The notes: generated by a model from the sequence alone, not told the origin. 11,630 bases of DNA from an uncultured Bacilli bacterium (GCA_944363755.1 CALVVC010000027.1:1-11630); one strand, 5' to 3'; shown: positions 1-6,460, counted from the stretch's first letter. Numbers and translations: made by a program.

Positions 1-156
1 GGAATCTTTACTCCGTTCCGGAAAGGTATTAAAGGTGAATTTGGATTAGGCCTTTCAATAGTCAAGAAAACCTTATTACTAATGAACTATGATATAAAAG
101 TTAAAAACGAGAAAAAAGGTGTATCCTTTATAATTTATAAAAAGACTTCTAAATAA
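1..156 (+). CDS. Sensor histidine kinase, C-terminal end (partial)
   Basis: This is the last 51 codons of a two-component sensor kinase; the 5' part lies outside the window. The reading frame is open from base 1 and ends with TAA at 154-156. The translation begins with the F box (FTPFRKG) and continues into the glycine-rich G2 box (GEFGLGLSIVKK), both parts of the HATPase_c ATP-binding domain, followed by the usual closing beta strands. The protein would phosphorylate its own His and pass the phosphate to a response regulator, probably encoded just upstream. The sensor type cannot be told because the N-terminal half is missing. The final codons and stop lie inside a transcription terminator. 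Family assignment is firm. Confidence 0.9.
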   Translation, partial: GIFTPFRKGIKGEFGLGLSIVKKTLLLMNYDIKVKNEKKGVSFIIYKKTSK

Positions 157-169
157 TAGAAGTCTTTTT
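139..169 (+). terminator. Intrinsic terminator of the histidine kinase gene
   Basis: A perfect 12-bp stem (139-150 with 158-169) closes a 7-base loop, and the 3' arm ends in five T. The stop codon of the kinase (154-156) sits in the loop. Confidence 0.85.
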
Positions 170-179
170 GGTTATATTA
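145..179 (+). repeat. 35-bp direct repeat, copy 1
   Basis: Bases 145-179 are identical to 391-425, with both flanks diverging at once. This copy contains most of the histidine kinase terminator and the bases after it. Confidence 0.95.
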
Positions 180-326
180 TGCTTCTTTTAGACTATTTTC
201 ATTTAGTAAAAAGTCATATAAACTCATATAAATTATTCCATCATCATCTTGCCATTTAATGAAATGATCATAAACTATAACTATTTTTTTAAAATTATCA
301 CCTACATTTAAAAGTGATTGTATTTG
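177..326 (-). pseudogene. Remnant of an AAA ATPase (DUF4143-type) C-terminus
   Basis: Read on the - strand, 177-326 encodes about 49 residues ending in TAA (177-179). They contain QSLLNVGDNFKK, a run of hydrophobic residues (IVIVYD), then DGIIYMSLYDFLL. This is the usual ending of the large ATPase family with an N-terminal AAA domain and a C-terminal DUF4143 domain: a 'RE..LL.i.DN..K' motif, a strand, then '.GI..i.l.dFLL'. An in-frame TAG at 327-329 stops the frame just upstream. The sequence beyond it has no similarity that I recognise and there is no ATPase domain, so only the tail of the gene remains. These ATPases have mostly unknown roles and are often scattered in gut Firmicutes. The stop codon overlaps the last bases of repeat copy 1, so the fragment abuts the repeat exactly. 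Confidence 0.6.
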
Positions 327-390
327 CTATTTATCAATAAAAGTTCCAAAAAAATGGAAATGGACACTTTTTTGGGAATAAAAAAGTAAA
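327..390. other. Gene-free stretch with inverted motifs, possible insertion-sequence end
   Basis: Between the ATPase remnant and repeat copy 2 there is no gene. The stretch contains TTCCA/TGGAA (344-348 with 355-359) and a looser pairing of 344-353 with 368-378, plus a TGGACAC motif at 361-367. Repeated TGTCCA and GGAAC motifs are seen near the ends of some IS21-like elements, but I see no transposase and no matching second end. It may be the edge of a lost element. Confidence 0.3.
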
Positions 391-425
391 ACTTCTAAAT
401 AATAGAAGTCTTTTTGGTTATATTA
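391..425 (+). repeat. 35-bp direct repeat, copy 2 (partial terminator copy)
   Basis: This copy is identical to 145-179 but lacks the outer A-rich part of the 5' stem arm, so only a 6-bp stem (391-396 with 404-409) followed by five T remains. It lies 15 bases before the start codon of the dehydrogenase gene and may act as a weak attenuator. Confidence 0.9.
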
Positions 426-440
426 ATAATGGTGATTAAA

Positions 441-1223
441 ATGAATATTTTAATAACTGGTGCTAGAAGTAATATAGGTTATACTCTTGCAAAGACTTTA
501 TCTTTACGTGGTCATATTGTTTATGCAGGATGTAAGACTTTAAATGAAAAAGAAGCTTTAGAAGCAAGAATTAAAGATGAAAAGATTATTATGTTTCCTA
601 TTATTTTAAATCTTAAAGATAAAGACTTCTTTTTAGATAATCTAAATATAGACTGTTTAATATTACAGGCATCTATTGGTAATGGAGGTAGTGTTTTAGA
701 AATATCTAATGAGAGATTTAATGAAGTTATTGATGTTAATATTAAAGGAAACTTTAAATTGTTACAAAAGTATCTAAGATACTGCTATTATCATAAAAAA
801 CATGGTAAAGTCTTTATAACCTCATCTCTTGCATCATTCTTACCACTACCATATCTATCTACTTATACATCAAGTAAATTATATTTATATCAACTTGCAA
901 ATACATTAAGACTAGAACTTTTATATCAAGGACTTGATATAAGTATCTCCTTAATAATACCAGGGGCCTATTATACAGGTTTTAATGATATAATGATAGA
1001 TAATAAATCTAAAGATGAATATCTTCTTAAAAAGAAAGCTATATCTATTTCTAAATACCAAAAGATAATATTTCGTTTGATAGAGAGTTTTGATTATACT
1101 AATCTAGTTAGAGATATTATTAAAGAAATAGAGAAAACTCATCCTAAATTTATTATAAGTAGACCCCTTAGTCAAAAAATATTTACAAAAATATATATCT
1201 TAATAAAGACTCTTATAGTATAA
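441..1223 (+). CDS. Short-chain dehydrogenase/reductase (SDR)
   Basis: This 260-residue protein is a classical-SDR-sized, NAD(P)-dependent oxidoreductase with a Rossmann fold. It shows the cofactor motif TGARSNIG (residues 6-13), the structural Asn in DVNIKG (N100), the catalytic Ser (S129 in ITSSLA), Tyr and Lys as YTSSK (Y142, K146), and the following PGAYYTG loop (174-180). The 'NNAG' motif is replaced by QASIG (76-80). The end (IYILIKTLIV) is hydrophobic and might touch the membrane. ATG 441 is chosen because GGTGA at 431-435 is a good ribosome binding site five bases upstream; a TTG further upstream (414) would lie inside the repeat. The substrate cannot be told. It is the first of four same-strand genes, with 27 bases to the next. 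Confidence 0.88.
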   Translation: MNILITGARSNIGYTLAKTLSLRGHIVYAGCKTLNEKEALEARIKDEKIIMFPIILNLKDKDFFLDNLNIDCLILQASIGNGGSVLEISNERFNEVIDVNIKGNFKLLQKYLRYCYYHKKHGKVFITSSLASFLPLPYLSTYTSSKLYLYQLANTLRLELLYQGLDISISLIIPGAYYTGFNDIMIDNKSKDEYLLKKKAISISKYQKIIFRLIESFDYTNLVRDIIKEIEKTHPKFIISRPLSQKIFTKIYILIKTLIV

Positions 1224-1250
1224 TAAAGTATGTGTAAAAGAGGGATGTAA

Positions 1251-2150
1251 ATGGATATTGAGACATATTTAAATGATATAAGAGATAAAAATGATGATAA
1301 TAGTCTTAAATATGATAAGATGATTAGTGAAATACCTTATATAACTAATCCTAAAGATTTAAAGAAATTAAATGAAATACTTAATGATTTAAAAAATGAA
1401 AATAAAGATTTATATGACTATATTATCTCCTTATTAAAAGACATAGATGACTTAAATGAATTGTTTCTTTTATATAAAGAATATAAAGAATCTAAATTTA
1501 GAGAAGAATTATTAGATGAAGAGATTAAAAATAAAACACTAGAATTTAATAAAATTAAAGAAGATTTAACTGATAGAGAAGATGAGATTAAGGACTTTGA
1601 TAAGACTGCTAAATCTCTTAAATCAACTTTTAAAATTCTAGATAATTTAAGTTCTACTACTAGTATTAACTTAGATAGGACATTTGTATCTTTAGAAAAA
1701 GAAGAATCTAAAAGATTAGGTTTTGGTACTAAAGCTTTATTAGTCCTAGGTAGTTTTCTTGCTTTTAAAAATAATCATAATGTAATAGGAACATTACTTG
1801 CAACATATCTTTCTTATAAAGTCTTAAGTGAAATATCTACACAAAATAAAAATAACTATATAGATTTATGTAATGAATATATAAATAGTTTAGAGTCTTA
1901 TAAAGATAATACAATAGAAATAGAAAAAAATTTACTAAGTAACTTAGATAATATAGAGGAAATAGAAAGTAACTTAAAAACAAAATATAAAGCTTATTTA
2001 AAAGAGTCTGAGTTTAAAAGAATCTTTAAGATAATAGATGATATTAAAGATACTGTTAAATATACTCTTAAAGAAATAGATAATACTAAAGATAATATAG
2101 ATAAAAGTATTGATGATGGTAAAGTTAAAATTAAAGTAATAGAAGGGTAG
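1251..2150 (+). CDS. Coiled-coil protein with a central hydrophobic hairpin
   Basis: This 299-residue protein belongs to no family I recognise. It is rich in Lys, Glu, Asp, Asn and Leu. Heptad-like helical stretches cover roughly residues 35-130 and 200-290. Between them lie two hydrophobic segments (about 157-172, LGFGTKALLVLGSFLAF region, and 178-192, VIGTLLATYLSYKVL) separated by a short polar turn (KNNHN). This suggests a membrane hairpin with two long helical arms on one side, probably cytoplasmic because there is no signal peptide. ATG 1251 follows AGGG (1241-1244) by six bases. It is followed after three bases by the pentapeptide-repeat gene, so the two are very likely translated from one mRNA. 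A structural or membrane-scaffold role is only a guess. Confidence 0.75.
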   Translation: MDIETYLNDIRDKNDDNSLKYDKMISEIPYITNPKDLKKLNEILNDLKNENKDLYDYIISLLKDIDDLNELFLLYKEYKESKFREELLDEEIKNKTLEFNKIKEDLTDREDEIKDFDKTAKSLKSTFKILDNLSSTTSINLDRTFVSLEKEESKRLGFGTKALLVLGSFLAFKNNHNVIGTLLATYLSYKVLSEISTQNKNNYIDLCNEYINSLESYKDNTIEIEKNLLSNLDNIEEIESNLKTKYKAYLKESEFKRIFKIIDDIKDTVKYTLKEIDNTKDNIDKSIDDGKVKIKVIEG

Positions 2151-2153
2151 AAT

Positions 2154-2741
2154 ATGTTTGATAACATTTTAGATGATGAGACATTTTATAATAAGGATTA
2201 TTCAAATGATAAATTTCCTGATACTAAATATTATCTAAGTTTTAGAAATTGTACTTTTACTAATATAGATTTTAGTAATAGTAATCTAGAAAGAATAGAT
2301 TTTATGTCATGTAAATTTAACTATTGTGATTTTCGTAATGCTAATTTAAGTAACAATGGAATAAAAGATTTAACTTTTAATAATTGTAATCTACTAGGAA
2401 TAGATTTTAGTAGTAGTACTTTAATAGATTCTACTATTAATAATTCAAACTTAGATTATGGGAATTTTACATTAGTTAAATTTAATAACATTAAATTTAA
2501 TAACTGTTCTTTAAAAAGTTCTAATTTTGATGAAGTTAAATTTAAAAAAATAGAGTTTAATAATTGTAATTTACAAGAAGTAGAGTTTTTAAATACATCT
2601 TTAAATAAAATAAACTTAACTACTTGTAACATTAAAGGAATTAAAGTTTCTTTAAATAATTTAAGAGGAGTTATTGTTAATATGAATCAAGCTTTAGATT
2701 TGAGTCTATTATTAGGTATAAAGATAGAAGAGAGTGATTAG
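2154..2741 (+). CDS. Pentapeptide-repeat protein, Qnr-like
   Basis: The 195-residue protein is a right-handed quadrilateral beta-helix. From residue 30 to 175 every fifth position is Phe, Leu, Ile or Val (F30, F35, F40, L45, F50 and so on to L170, V175), with no break in register: about 30 pentapeptides of the A(D/N)LXX type. The end, with LRGVIV, NQA and LLLGIKI, resembles the closing region of Qnr proteins, where an LQGV motif leads to a helix ending in LGIAV. Qnr and MfpA mimic DNA and bind type II topoisomerases; Qnr protects gyrase from quinolones. The unbroken register means the Qnr loops A and B, which matter for protection, are absent, making it more like MfpA in outline. Resistance is therefore not implied. 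The stop codon abuts the next start codon. Confidence 0.85.
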   Translation: MFDNILDDETFYNKDYSNDKFPDTKYYLSFRNCTFTNIDFSNSNLERIDFMSCKFNYCDFRNANLSNNGIKDLTFNNCNLLGIDFSSSTLIDSTINNSNLDYGNFTLVKFNNIKFNNCSLKSSNFDEVKFKKIEFNNCNLQEVEFLNTSLNKINLTTCNIKGIKVSLNNLRGVIVNMNQALDLSLLLGIKIEESD

Positions 2742-3440
2742 ATGAATATATATGCTCATAGAGGTTTATTTGATAATAAAAGAATAGTTGAAAATACTAT
2801 TAATGCTTTTAAAAAAGCTTTAATAGAAAATCTTAATATAGAACTTGATATTAGAACTACTAAAGATAATAAAATAATAGTATTTCATGATTCTAATATT
2901 GAAAGATTAACAGGTATTAATAGATTAGTTAAAGATATGACTTATGATGAGTTAAGTAAAGTTAATTTATTAAATACTACTGATAAGATACCTTTATTAG
3001 AAGATGTATTAAAATTAGTAAATAATAGAGTTACTTTACTAATAGAACTTAAAGAAAACTTTAATAGTAATATTTTAAAGGAATTTAATAAATTATTACT
3101 TGATTATAATGGTAAAGTATTATTACAAAGTTTTAATGCTTTAATACTTAAAAAAATGGCTCTTACAAGCTTAAAAAGATATAAAATGGGTATTTTATTA
3201 ACTAATGATTATAATGGCTTTAAAAGGAGTTTATATGATGTATTTACTTATAAATATTTAATTAAACAAAAATATATTAGTTTTATATCAAGTCCAAAAG
3301 AATTAGTTTTAAAAGTAAAAAATATATCTAATAAAGAACTATTTATTTGGACTATTAAAACTAAAGAGGAATTTATTGAGTATAAAAAGTATAGTAATAA
3401 TTTAATATGTAATGAAAAAGGAATAGTTAAAGATAAATAA
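2742..3440 (+). CDS. Glycerophosphodiester phosphodiesterase (GDPD family)
   Basis: The 232-residue protein would hydrolyse glycerophosphodiesters to an alcohol and glycerol 3-phosphate. The family's metal and catalytic residues are present: HRG at residues 6-8, ENT at 17-19, ELD at 34-36 (E34 and D36), HD at 49-50 (the second catalytic His), and IELK at 101-104. QSFN at 129-132 is also typical. There is no signal peptide, so it is cytoplasmic and of the short bacterial GDPD type (UgpQ-like). ATG 2742 starts directly after the TAG of the pentapeptide gene, so translational coupling is likely. It is the last gene of the run, and its stop codon lies inside a hairpin. Confidence 0.9.
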   Translation: MNIYAHRGLFDNKRIVENTINAFKKALIENLNIELDIRTTKDNKIIVFHDSNIERLTGINRLVKDMTYDELSKVNLLNTTDKIPLLEDVLKLVNNRVTLLIELKENFNSNILKEFNKLLLDYNGKVLLQSFNALILKKMALTSLKRYKMGILLTNDYNGFKRSLYDVFTYKYLIKQKYISFISSPKELVLKVKNISNKELFIWTIKTKEEFIEYKKYSNNLICNEKGIVKDK

Positions 3441-3450
3441 CTATTCCTTT
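3417..3450. terminator. Hairpin at the end of the GDPD gene, bidirectional
   Basis: A perfect 13-bp stem (3417-3429 with 3438-3450) closes an 8-base loop holding part of the stop codon. On the + strand the tail is only TTT then A-rich. On the - strand a run of five T follows, so it can also back up termination of the tRNA-Met transcript. Confidence 0.7.
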
Positions 3451-3453
3451 AAT

Positions 3454-3476
3454 AAAAAAACTAGGTGAAACCTAGT
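3454..3476 (-). terminator. Intrinsic terminator of tRNA-Met
   Basis: On the - strand a 7-bp stem (3470-3476 with 3460-3466, loop of three) is followed by seven T. It lies 10 bases past the CCA end of the tRNA. Confidence 0.8.
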
Positions 3477-3486
3477 GATTGATAAA

Positions 3487-3563
3487 TGGTAGCGAGAGGG
3501 GGAGTCGAACCCTCGACCTTTCGGGTATGAACCGAGCGCTCTAGCCAACTGAGCTATCTCGCC
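3487..3563 (-). tRNA. tRNA-Met (CAT anticodon), elongator type
   Basis: The 77-base gene folds as a cloverleaf with encoded CCA. The acceptor stem is GGCGAGA with TCTCGCT, ending in a G-U pair at 1-72. The D stem is GCTC/GAGC, the anticodon loop TTCATAC, and the T loop TTCGACT. The loop and overall sequence match the elongator tRNA-Met of Bacillus rather than the initiator (no C1-A72 mismatch or GGG/CCC anticodon stem) or the tRNA-Ile2 (whose loop is CTCATAA). Two A-C mispairs are seen, at 27-43 and at 50-64. Confidence 0.93.
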
Positions 3564-3581
3564 ATTTCTTTTAACGTATTA

Positions 3582-3610
3582 ATATTATCATAATTCTTTC
3601 AGTTTGACAA
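3582..3610 (-). promoter_or_regulatory. Promoter of tRNA-Met
   Basis: On the - strand TTGTCA (3605-3610) and TAATAT (3582-3587) are separated by 17 bases, and the tRNA starts 18 bases downstream of the -10 box. Confidence 0.8.
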
Positions 3611-3640
3611 TATTTTTTTAATATTTTTTCACAAATGATA

Positions 3641-3669
3641 TAAAAGAAGCAGTATTAAAATACTACTTC
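3641..3669 (-). terminator. Terminator of the glmS-kinase operon
   Basis: On the - strand a 10-bp stem with one G-U pair (3660-3669 with 3646-3655, loop of four) is followed by TTTTA. The stop codon of the kinase-like gene (3663-3665) is inside the stem. Confidence 0.75.
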
Positions 3670-4382
3670 TTCATACTGTAGACATAATCTATAGGTCTTT
3701 TATAATTATTTAATCTTTTAGATAAAACCTTAATAGCTTTATCTTTATTACTAGTTAAAGGAAATAATTTACCACTAATAATATAATTATATAAGTTATT
3801 CTCTAAAAGAAAATCAAAATAATTTTCTTGTAGACTTTCTTTTGTAATTTCATTAAACATAGCCATGATATTATTAATATTTAATTTTTCTATCTCTTTA
3901 GTATTAGATGTAAAGTCATAATACCATCTATCTGGATCAATTAAAACTATATTATTTTCTGTTAAAATAATATTCTCTCTTTTTAAGTCAAAAAGTCTAA
4001 TTTTATATGCACTAATTTCTTTAATTAATTTAAAGATATTTTCTAAGTTATATATTAAATAATCACTAGGTATTTCTAAAAACTCATCATACTTTTCTTC
4101 ATAATAAGTAAGTAAATAAGCATCACTTATATATTGATCATCTTTATTTTTATATAATGCCATTTTTATATCTACAAGATTATCACTTTTAATCTTATTT
4201 AAAACTTCATATATATTTGTATTTAAAAGACAATGATTAAAGTAAATACCTCTATCATATCTTTTAAGACATAAATTATCATTAAGTTTATAAATAGTTC
4301 CACATTTACCATGATTTATATTTTTATAAAAAATATCATCAGAAATGACAACTTCTTTTTTATCTTTAGTATAATATATCAT
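3663..4382 (-). CDS. Protein-kinase-like protein, downstream of glmS
   Basis: This 239-residue protein has a reduced protein-kinase-like fold. Near the N-terminus GKCGTIYKL (25-33) resembles a glycine-rich loop, and the Lys in CLKRYD (K40) fits the ATP-binding lysine. The catalytic loop is FDLKRENIIL (131-140), matching D-x-K-x-x-N with D132 and N137. IDPD (148-151) takes the place of the DFG metal-binding motif, as in several kinase-like and phosphotransferase families. All key residues are present, so it may be active; whether it acts on protein or a small molecule is unknown. ATG 4382 is preferred to a TTG six codons upstream because AGAGTGAT lies just before it. It starts 37 bases after the glmS stop on the same strand, so the two are probably cotranscribed. 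Confidence 0.7.
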   Translation of the reverse strand: MIYYTKDKKEVVISDDIFYKNINHGKCGTIYKLNDNLCLKRYDRGIYFNHCLLNTNIYEVLNKIKSDNLVDIKMALYKNKDDQYISDAYLLTYYEEKYDEFLEIPSDYLIYNLENIFKLIKEISAYKIRLFDLKRENIILTENNIVLIDPDRWYYDFTSNTKEIEKLNINNIMAMFNEITKESLQENYFDFLLENNLYNYIISGKLFPLTSNKDKAIKVLSKRLNNYKRPIDYVYSMKK

Positions 4383-4419
4383 TTTAATCACTCTTTTCAA
4401 GAAAATAGTATATCATAAA

Positions 4420-6222
4420 TTACTCAACAGTAACAGACTTTGCTAAGTTTTTAGGTTTATCTATATCAGTACCTTTTAAATTAGCAGTATAATAAGCGAT
4501 TAATTGATATGGAATAATAACTAATATAGGTTTAATAAATAAACTTGCTTTAGGTATATTTATAATAGTAAAATTATCATCTTTATAATTATCATCACAT
4601 AATAAATATATAATAGCACCTCTTGCTAGTACTTCTTTTAAATTACTAATAGTCTTAAGATTTAAATTAGGATTAGTCGCACTAGAAATAACAGGAGTAT
4701 TTTTCTTAATTAATGAAATAGTACCATGTTTTAATTCACCTGCAGCATATGCTTCACTATGAATATAAGATATCTCTTTTAATTTTAAAGCACCTTCCAT
4801 AGATAGATAATAGTCAAGCCCTCTCCCTATATAGAAAATATCTTCTTCCTTATATATATTCTTTGCAATAGACTTCCATATTTTTCTATTATTTAAAAGG
4901 GGAGTAATTAATTTTTCTATATTATTAAACTCATCTATTACTTTTAATACTTTTTCTTTGCTTATACTCTTATTTCTTAGTCCATGAGATAATACTAATA
5001 CTGATAAAAGTGCAACTTGGGCAGTATAAGCTTTAGTAGATGCTACAGCAATTTCACATCCTGCTTTAGTATATAGACAAGTATCTACTAAATAAGACAT
5101 AGTAGAGTTTTCTACATTAACAATACCAAGAGTAGGGTAATTCTTACTTTTAACAAGTTTTAAAGCTGCAATAGTATCTGCAGTTTCTCCTGATTGAGAA
5201 ATAAATATTGTTAGAGTATCTTTAGATAAGAAGTTATTTTGATATCTAAATTCACTTGCTAAATAAACATTACAACGCATATTAGTAACTTCTTCAAAAA
5301 GATATTTTGCAACTAAACATGCATGATATGCTGTACCACAACCTACAATAGTGATATCTTTATACTTAGTTAAATCAGGTAATGCTTTTAAAGAAGTTAT
5401 ACCATCTTTTATATAAGATTCTATAGTTTTATAAATAGTATCTTTCTGTTCCATTATTTCTTTTAGCATAAAATGTTTATAATGACCTTTAGAATTATCA
5501 TTATCTTTTATATTTATAGTATGTAACTCTTTATTTAAAACATCTCCATTACTATTTTTAATTATAACTTCATTTGAACTAACTTTAGCATACTCAAAGT
5601 CATCTAAAATATAATATTTATTAGTATATTTTAATATTGCTCTAATATCACTAGAAATAATATTAATATTGTTACTAACTCCTATTACTAAAGGGCTTTC
5701 TTTTTTTATTACATATAGATTATCTAAGTCATTATCAATAAAGATAAGAATAGCATAACTACCAATTACTTTACTTATAAAAGCTTTAATAGTCTTATCT
5801 ATATCATTAAACTTCTCTAAATAATAATTTAATAAAGCACACGCTACTTCTGTATCAGTACTAGATTTAAAAGAGTAGTTTTCTTCTCTTAACATTTCTT
5901 TAATTTCTTCATAATTTTCTATTATACCATTATGAACTATAGTAACATGATTAACTCTATGGGGATGAGCATTAACATTATTAGCTTTCCCATGTGTTGC
6001 CCATCTAGTATGAGCGATACCAATATTACTATAATCACTTTTATTAAGTTTATTTTCTAGTTTACTTACTTTACCACTAGTTTTAAAAATATTTATTTTA
6101 TTATTTTTAAGATATGCAATACCTGCTGAATCATAACCTCTATATTCAAGATTTTTTAATCCTGTAATTAAAATAGGTAATATATTTCTATCACAAGACA
6201 CTGCTCCTACAATTCCACACAT
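4420..6222 (-). CDS. glmS: Glutamine--fructose-6-phosphate aminotransferase (isomerizing)
   Basis: The 600-residue enzyme converts fructose 6-phosphate and glutamine to glucosamine 6-phosphate, the first committed step to UDP-GlcNAc for peptidoglycan. The N-terminal glutaminase domain starts with the nucleophile Cys2 (MCGIVG) and has RGYDSAG, HTRWATHG, HNGIIENY and STDTE motifs. Two SIS sugar-isomerase domains follow (VGCGTAYHA, SQSGETADT, ASTKAYTAQ, then EGALKLKEISYIHSEAYAAG and GELKHG), and the protein ends in the conserved KNLAKSVTVE, which includes the substrate-binding lysine. Length and motifs are those of the full family. ATG 6222 has AAGGAG (6229-6234) six bases upstream. It is the first gene of a two-gene operon with the kinase-like protein. 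Confidence 0.98.
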   Translation of the reverse strand: MCGIVGAVSCDRNILPILITGLKNLEYRGYDSAGIAYLKNNKINIFKTSGKVSKLENKLNKSDYSNIGIAHTRWATHGKANNVNAHPHRVNHVTIVHNGIIENYEEIKEMLREENYSFKSSTDTEVACALLNYYLEKFNDIDKTIKAFISKVIGSYAILIFIDNDLDNLYVIKKESPLVIGVSNNINIISSDIRAILKYTNKYYILDDFEYAKVSSNEVIIKNSNGDVLNKELHTINIKDNDNSKGHYKHFMLKEIMEQKDTIYKTIESYIKDGITSLKALPDLTKYKDITIVGCGTAYHACLVAKYLFEEVTNMRCNVYLASEFRYQNNFLSKDTLTIFISQSGETADTIAALKLVKSKNYPTLGIVNVENSTMSYLVDTCLYTKAGCEIAVASTKAYTAQVALLSVLVLSHGLRNKSISKEKVLKVIDEFNNIEKLITPLLNNRKIWKSIAKNIYKEEDIFYIGRGLDYYLSMEGALKLKEISYIHSEAYAAGELKHGTISLIKKNTPVISSATNPNLNLKTISNLKEVLARGAIIYLLCDDNYKDDNFTIINIPKASLFIKPILVIIPYQLIAYYTANLKGTDIDKPKNLAKSVTVE

Positions 6223-6261
6223 AAAAAACTCCTTCTACAATATACAGTCAAACTGCACTAA

Positions 6262-6290
6262 AATAAGTTATTACCTTCATCTAACTTATT
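6262..6290 (-). promoter_or_regulatory. Stem-loop at the 5' end of the glmS leader
   Basis: A perfect 9-bp stem (6282-6290 with 6262-6270) with an 11-base loop would form at the very start of the predicted glmS mRNA. A small CAGT/ACTG hairpin (6245-6255) follows before the ribosome binding site. The stem is followed by only TTTTA, so it is a weak terminator at best; mRNA stabilisation is equally possible. Nothing resembles the glmS ribozyme. Confidence 0.5.
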
Positions 6291-6299
6291 CTTAATAAT

Positions 6300-6329
6300 A
6301 TTTTATGTCTACTGTTATTAGTTTGTCAA
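6300..6329 (-). promoter_or_regulatory. Promoter of glmS
   Basis: On the - strand a perfect TTGACA (6324-6329) and TAAAAT (6300-6305) are 18 bases apart. Transcription would begin near 6293, giving a leader of about 70 bases. Confidence 0.75.
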
Positions 6330-6346
6330 ATTAGACTTGTTAATAA

Positions 6347-6375
6347 TTGTAAAATAAGAATAGCTTTGTTATAAT
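6347..6375 (+). promoter_or_regulatory. Promoter of tRNA-Arg
   Basis: TTGTAA (6347-6352) and a perfect TATAAT (6370-6375) are separated by 17 bases, and the tRNA begins at 6384. It is back-to-back with the glmS promoter, the two -35 boxes being 17 bases apart. Confidence 0.75.
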
Positions 6376-6383
6376 TTATTTAT

Positions 6384-6460
6384 GTTCACGTAGCTCAGTT
6401 GGATAGAGCGTTTCCCTCCGAAGGAAAAGGTCGCAGGTTCAACTCCTGTCGTGAACACCA
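6384..6460 (+). tRNA. tRNA-Arg (CCG anticodon)
   Basis: The 77-base gene folds as a complete cloverleaf with encoded CCA. The acceptor stem is GTTCACG/CGTGAAC, the D stem GCTC/GAGC, the anticodon stem TTTCC/GGAAA with loop CTCCGAA, and the T stem GCAGG/CCTGT. The anticodon CCG reads the Arg codon CGG, which is probably very rare in so AT-rich a genome. Confidence 0.95.

Noticed and set aside
145..425. CRISPR-like array from the repeated 35 bases
   Set aside because: There are only two copies separated by 211 bases, the repeat is part of a terminator, and no cas genes are present.
414..440. Upstream TTG start for the dehydrogenase, adding nine residues
   Set aside because: The extension lies in the repeat/terminator copy, and ATG 441 has a good ribosome binding site and begins right at the Rossmann strand.
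2154..2741. Calling the pentapeptide protein a quinolone resistance gene
   Set aside because: The resemblance is to the fold and end region only; the functional loops are missing and resistance cannot be inferred.
4383..4400. Upstream TTG start for the kinase-like gene
   Set aside because: The added six codons overlap the ribosome binding site of ATG 4382.
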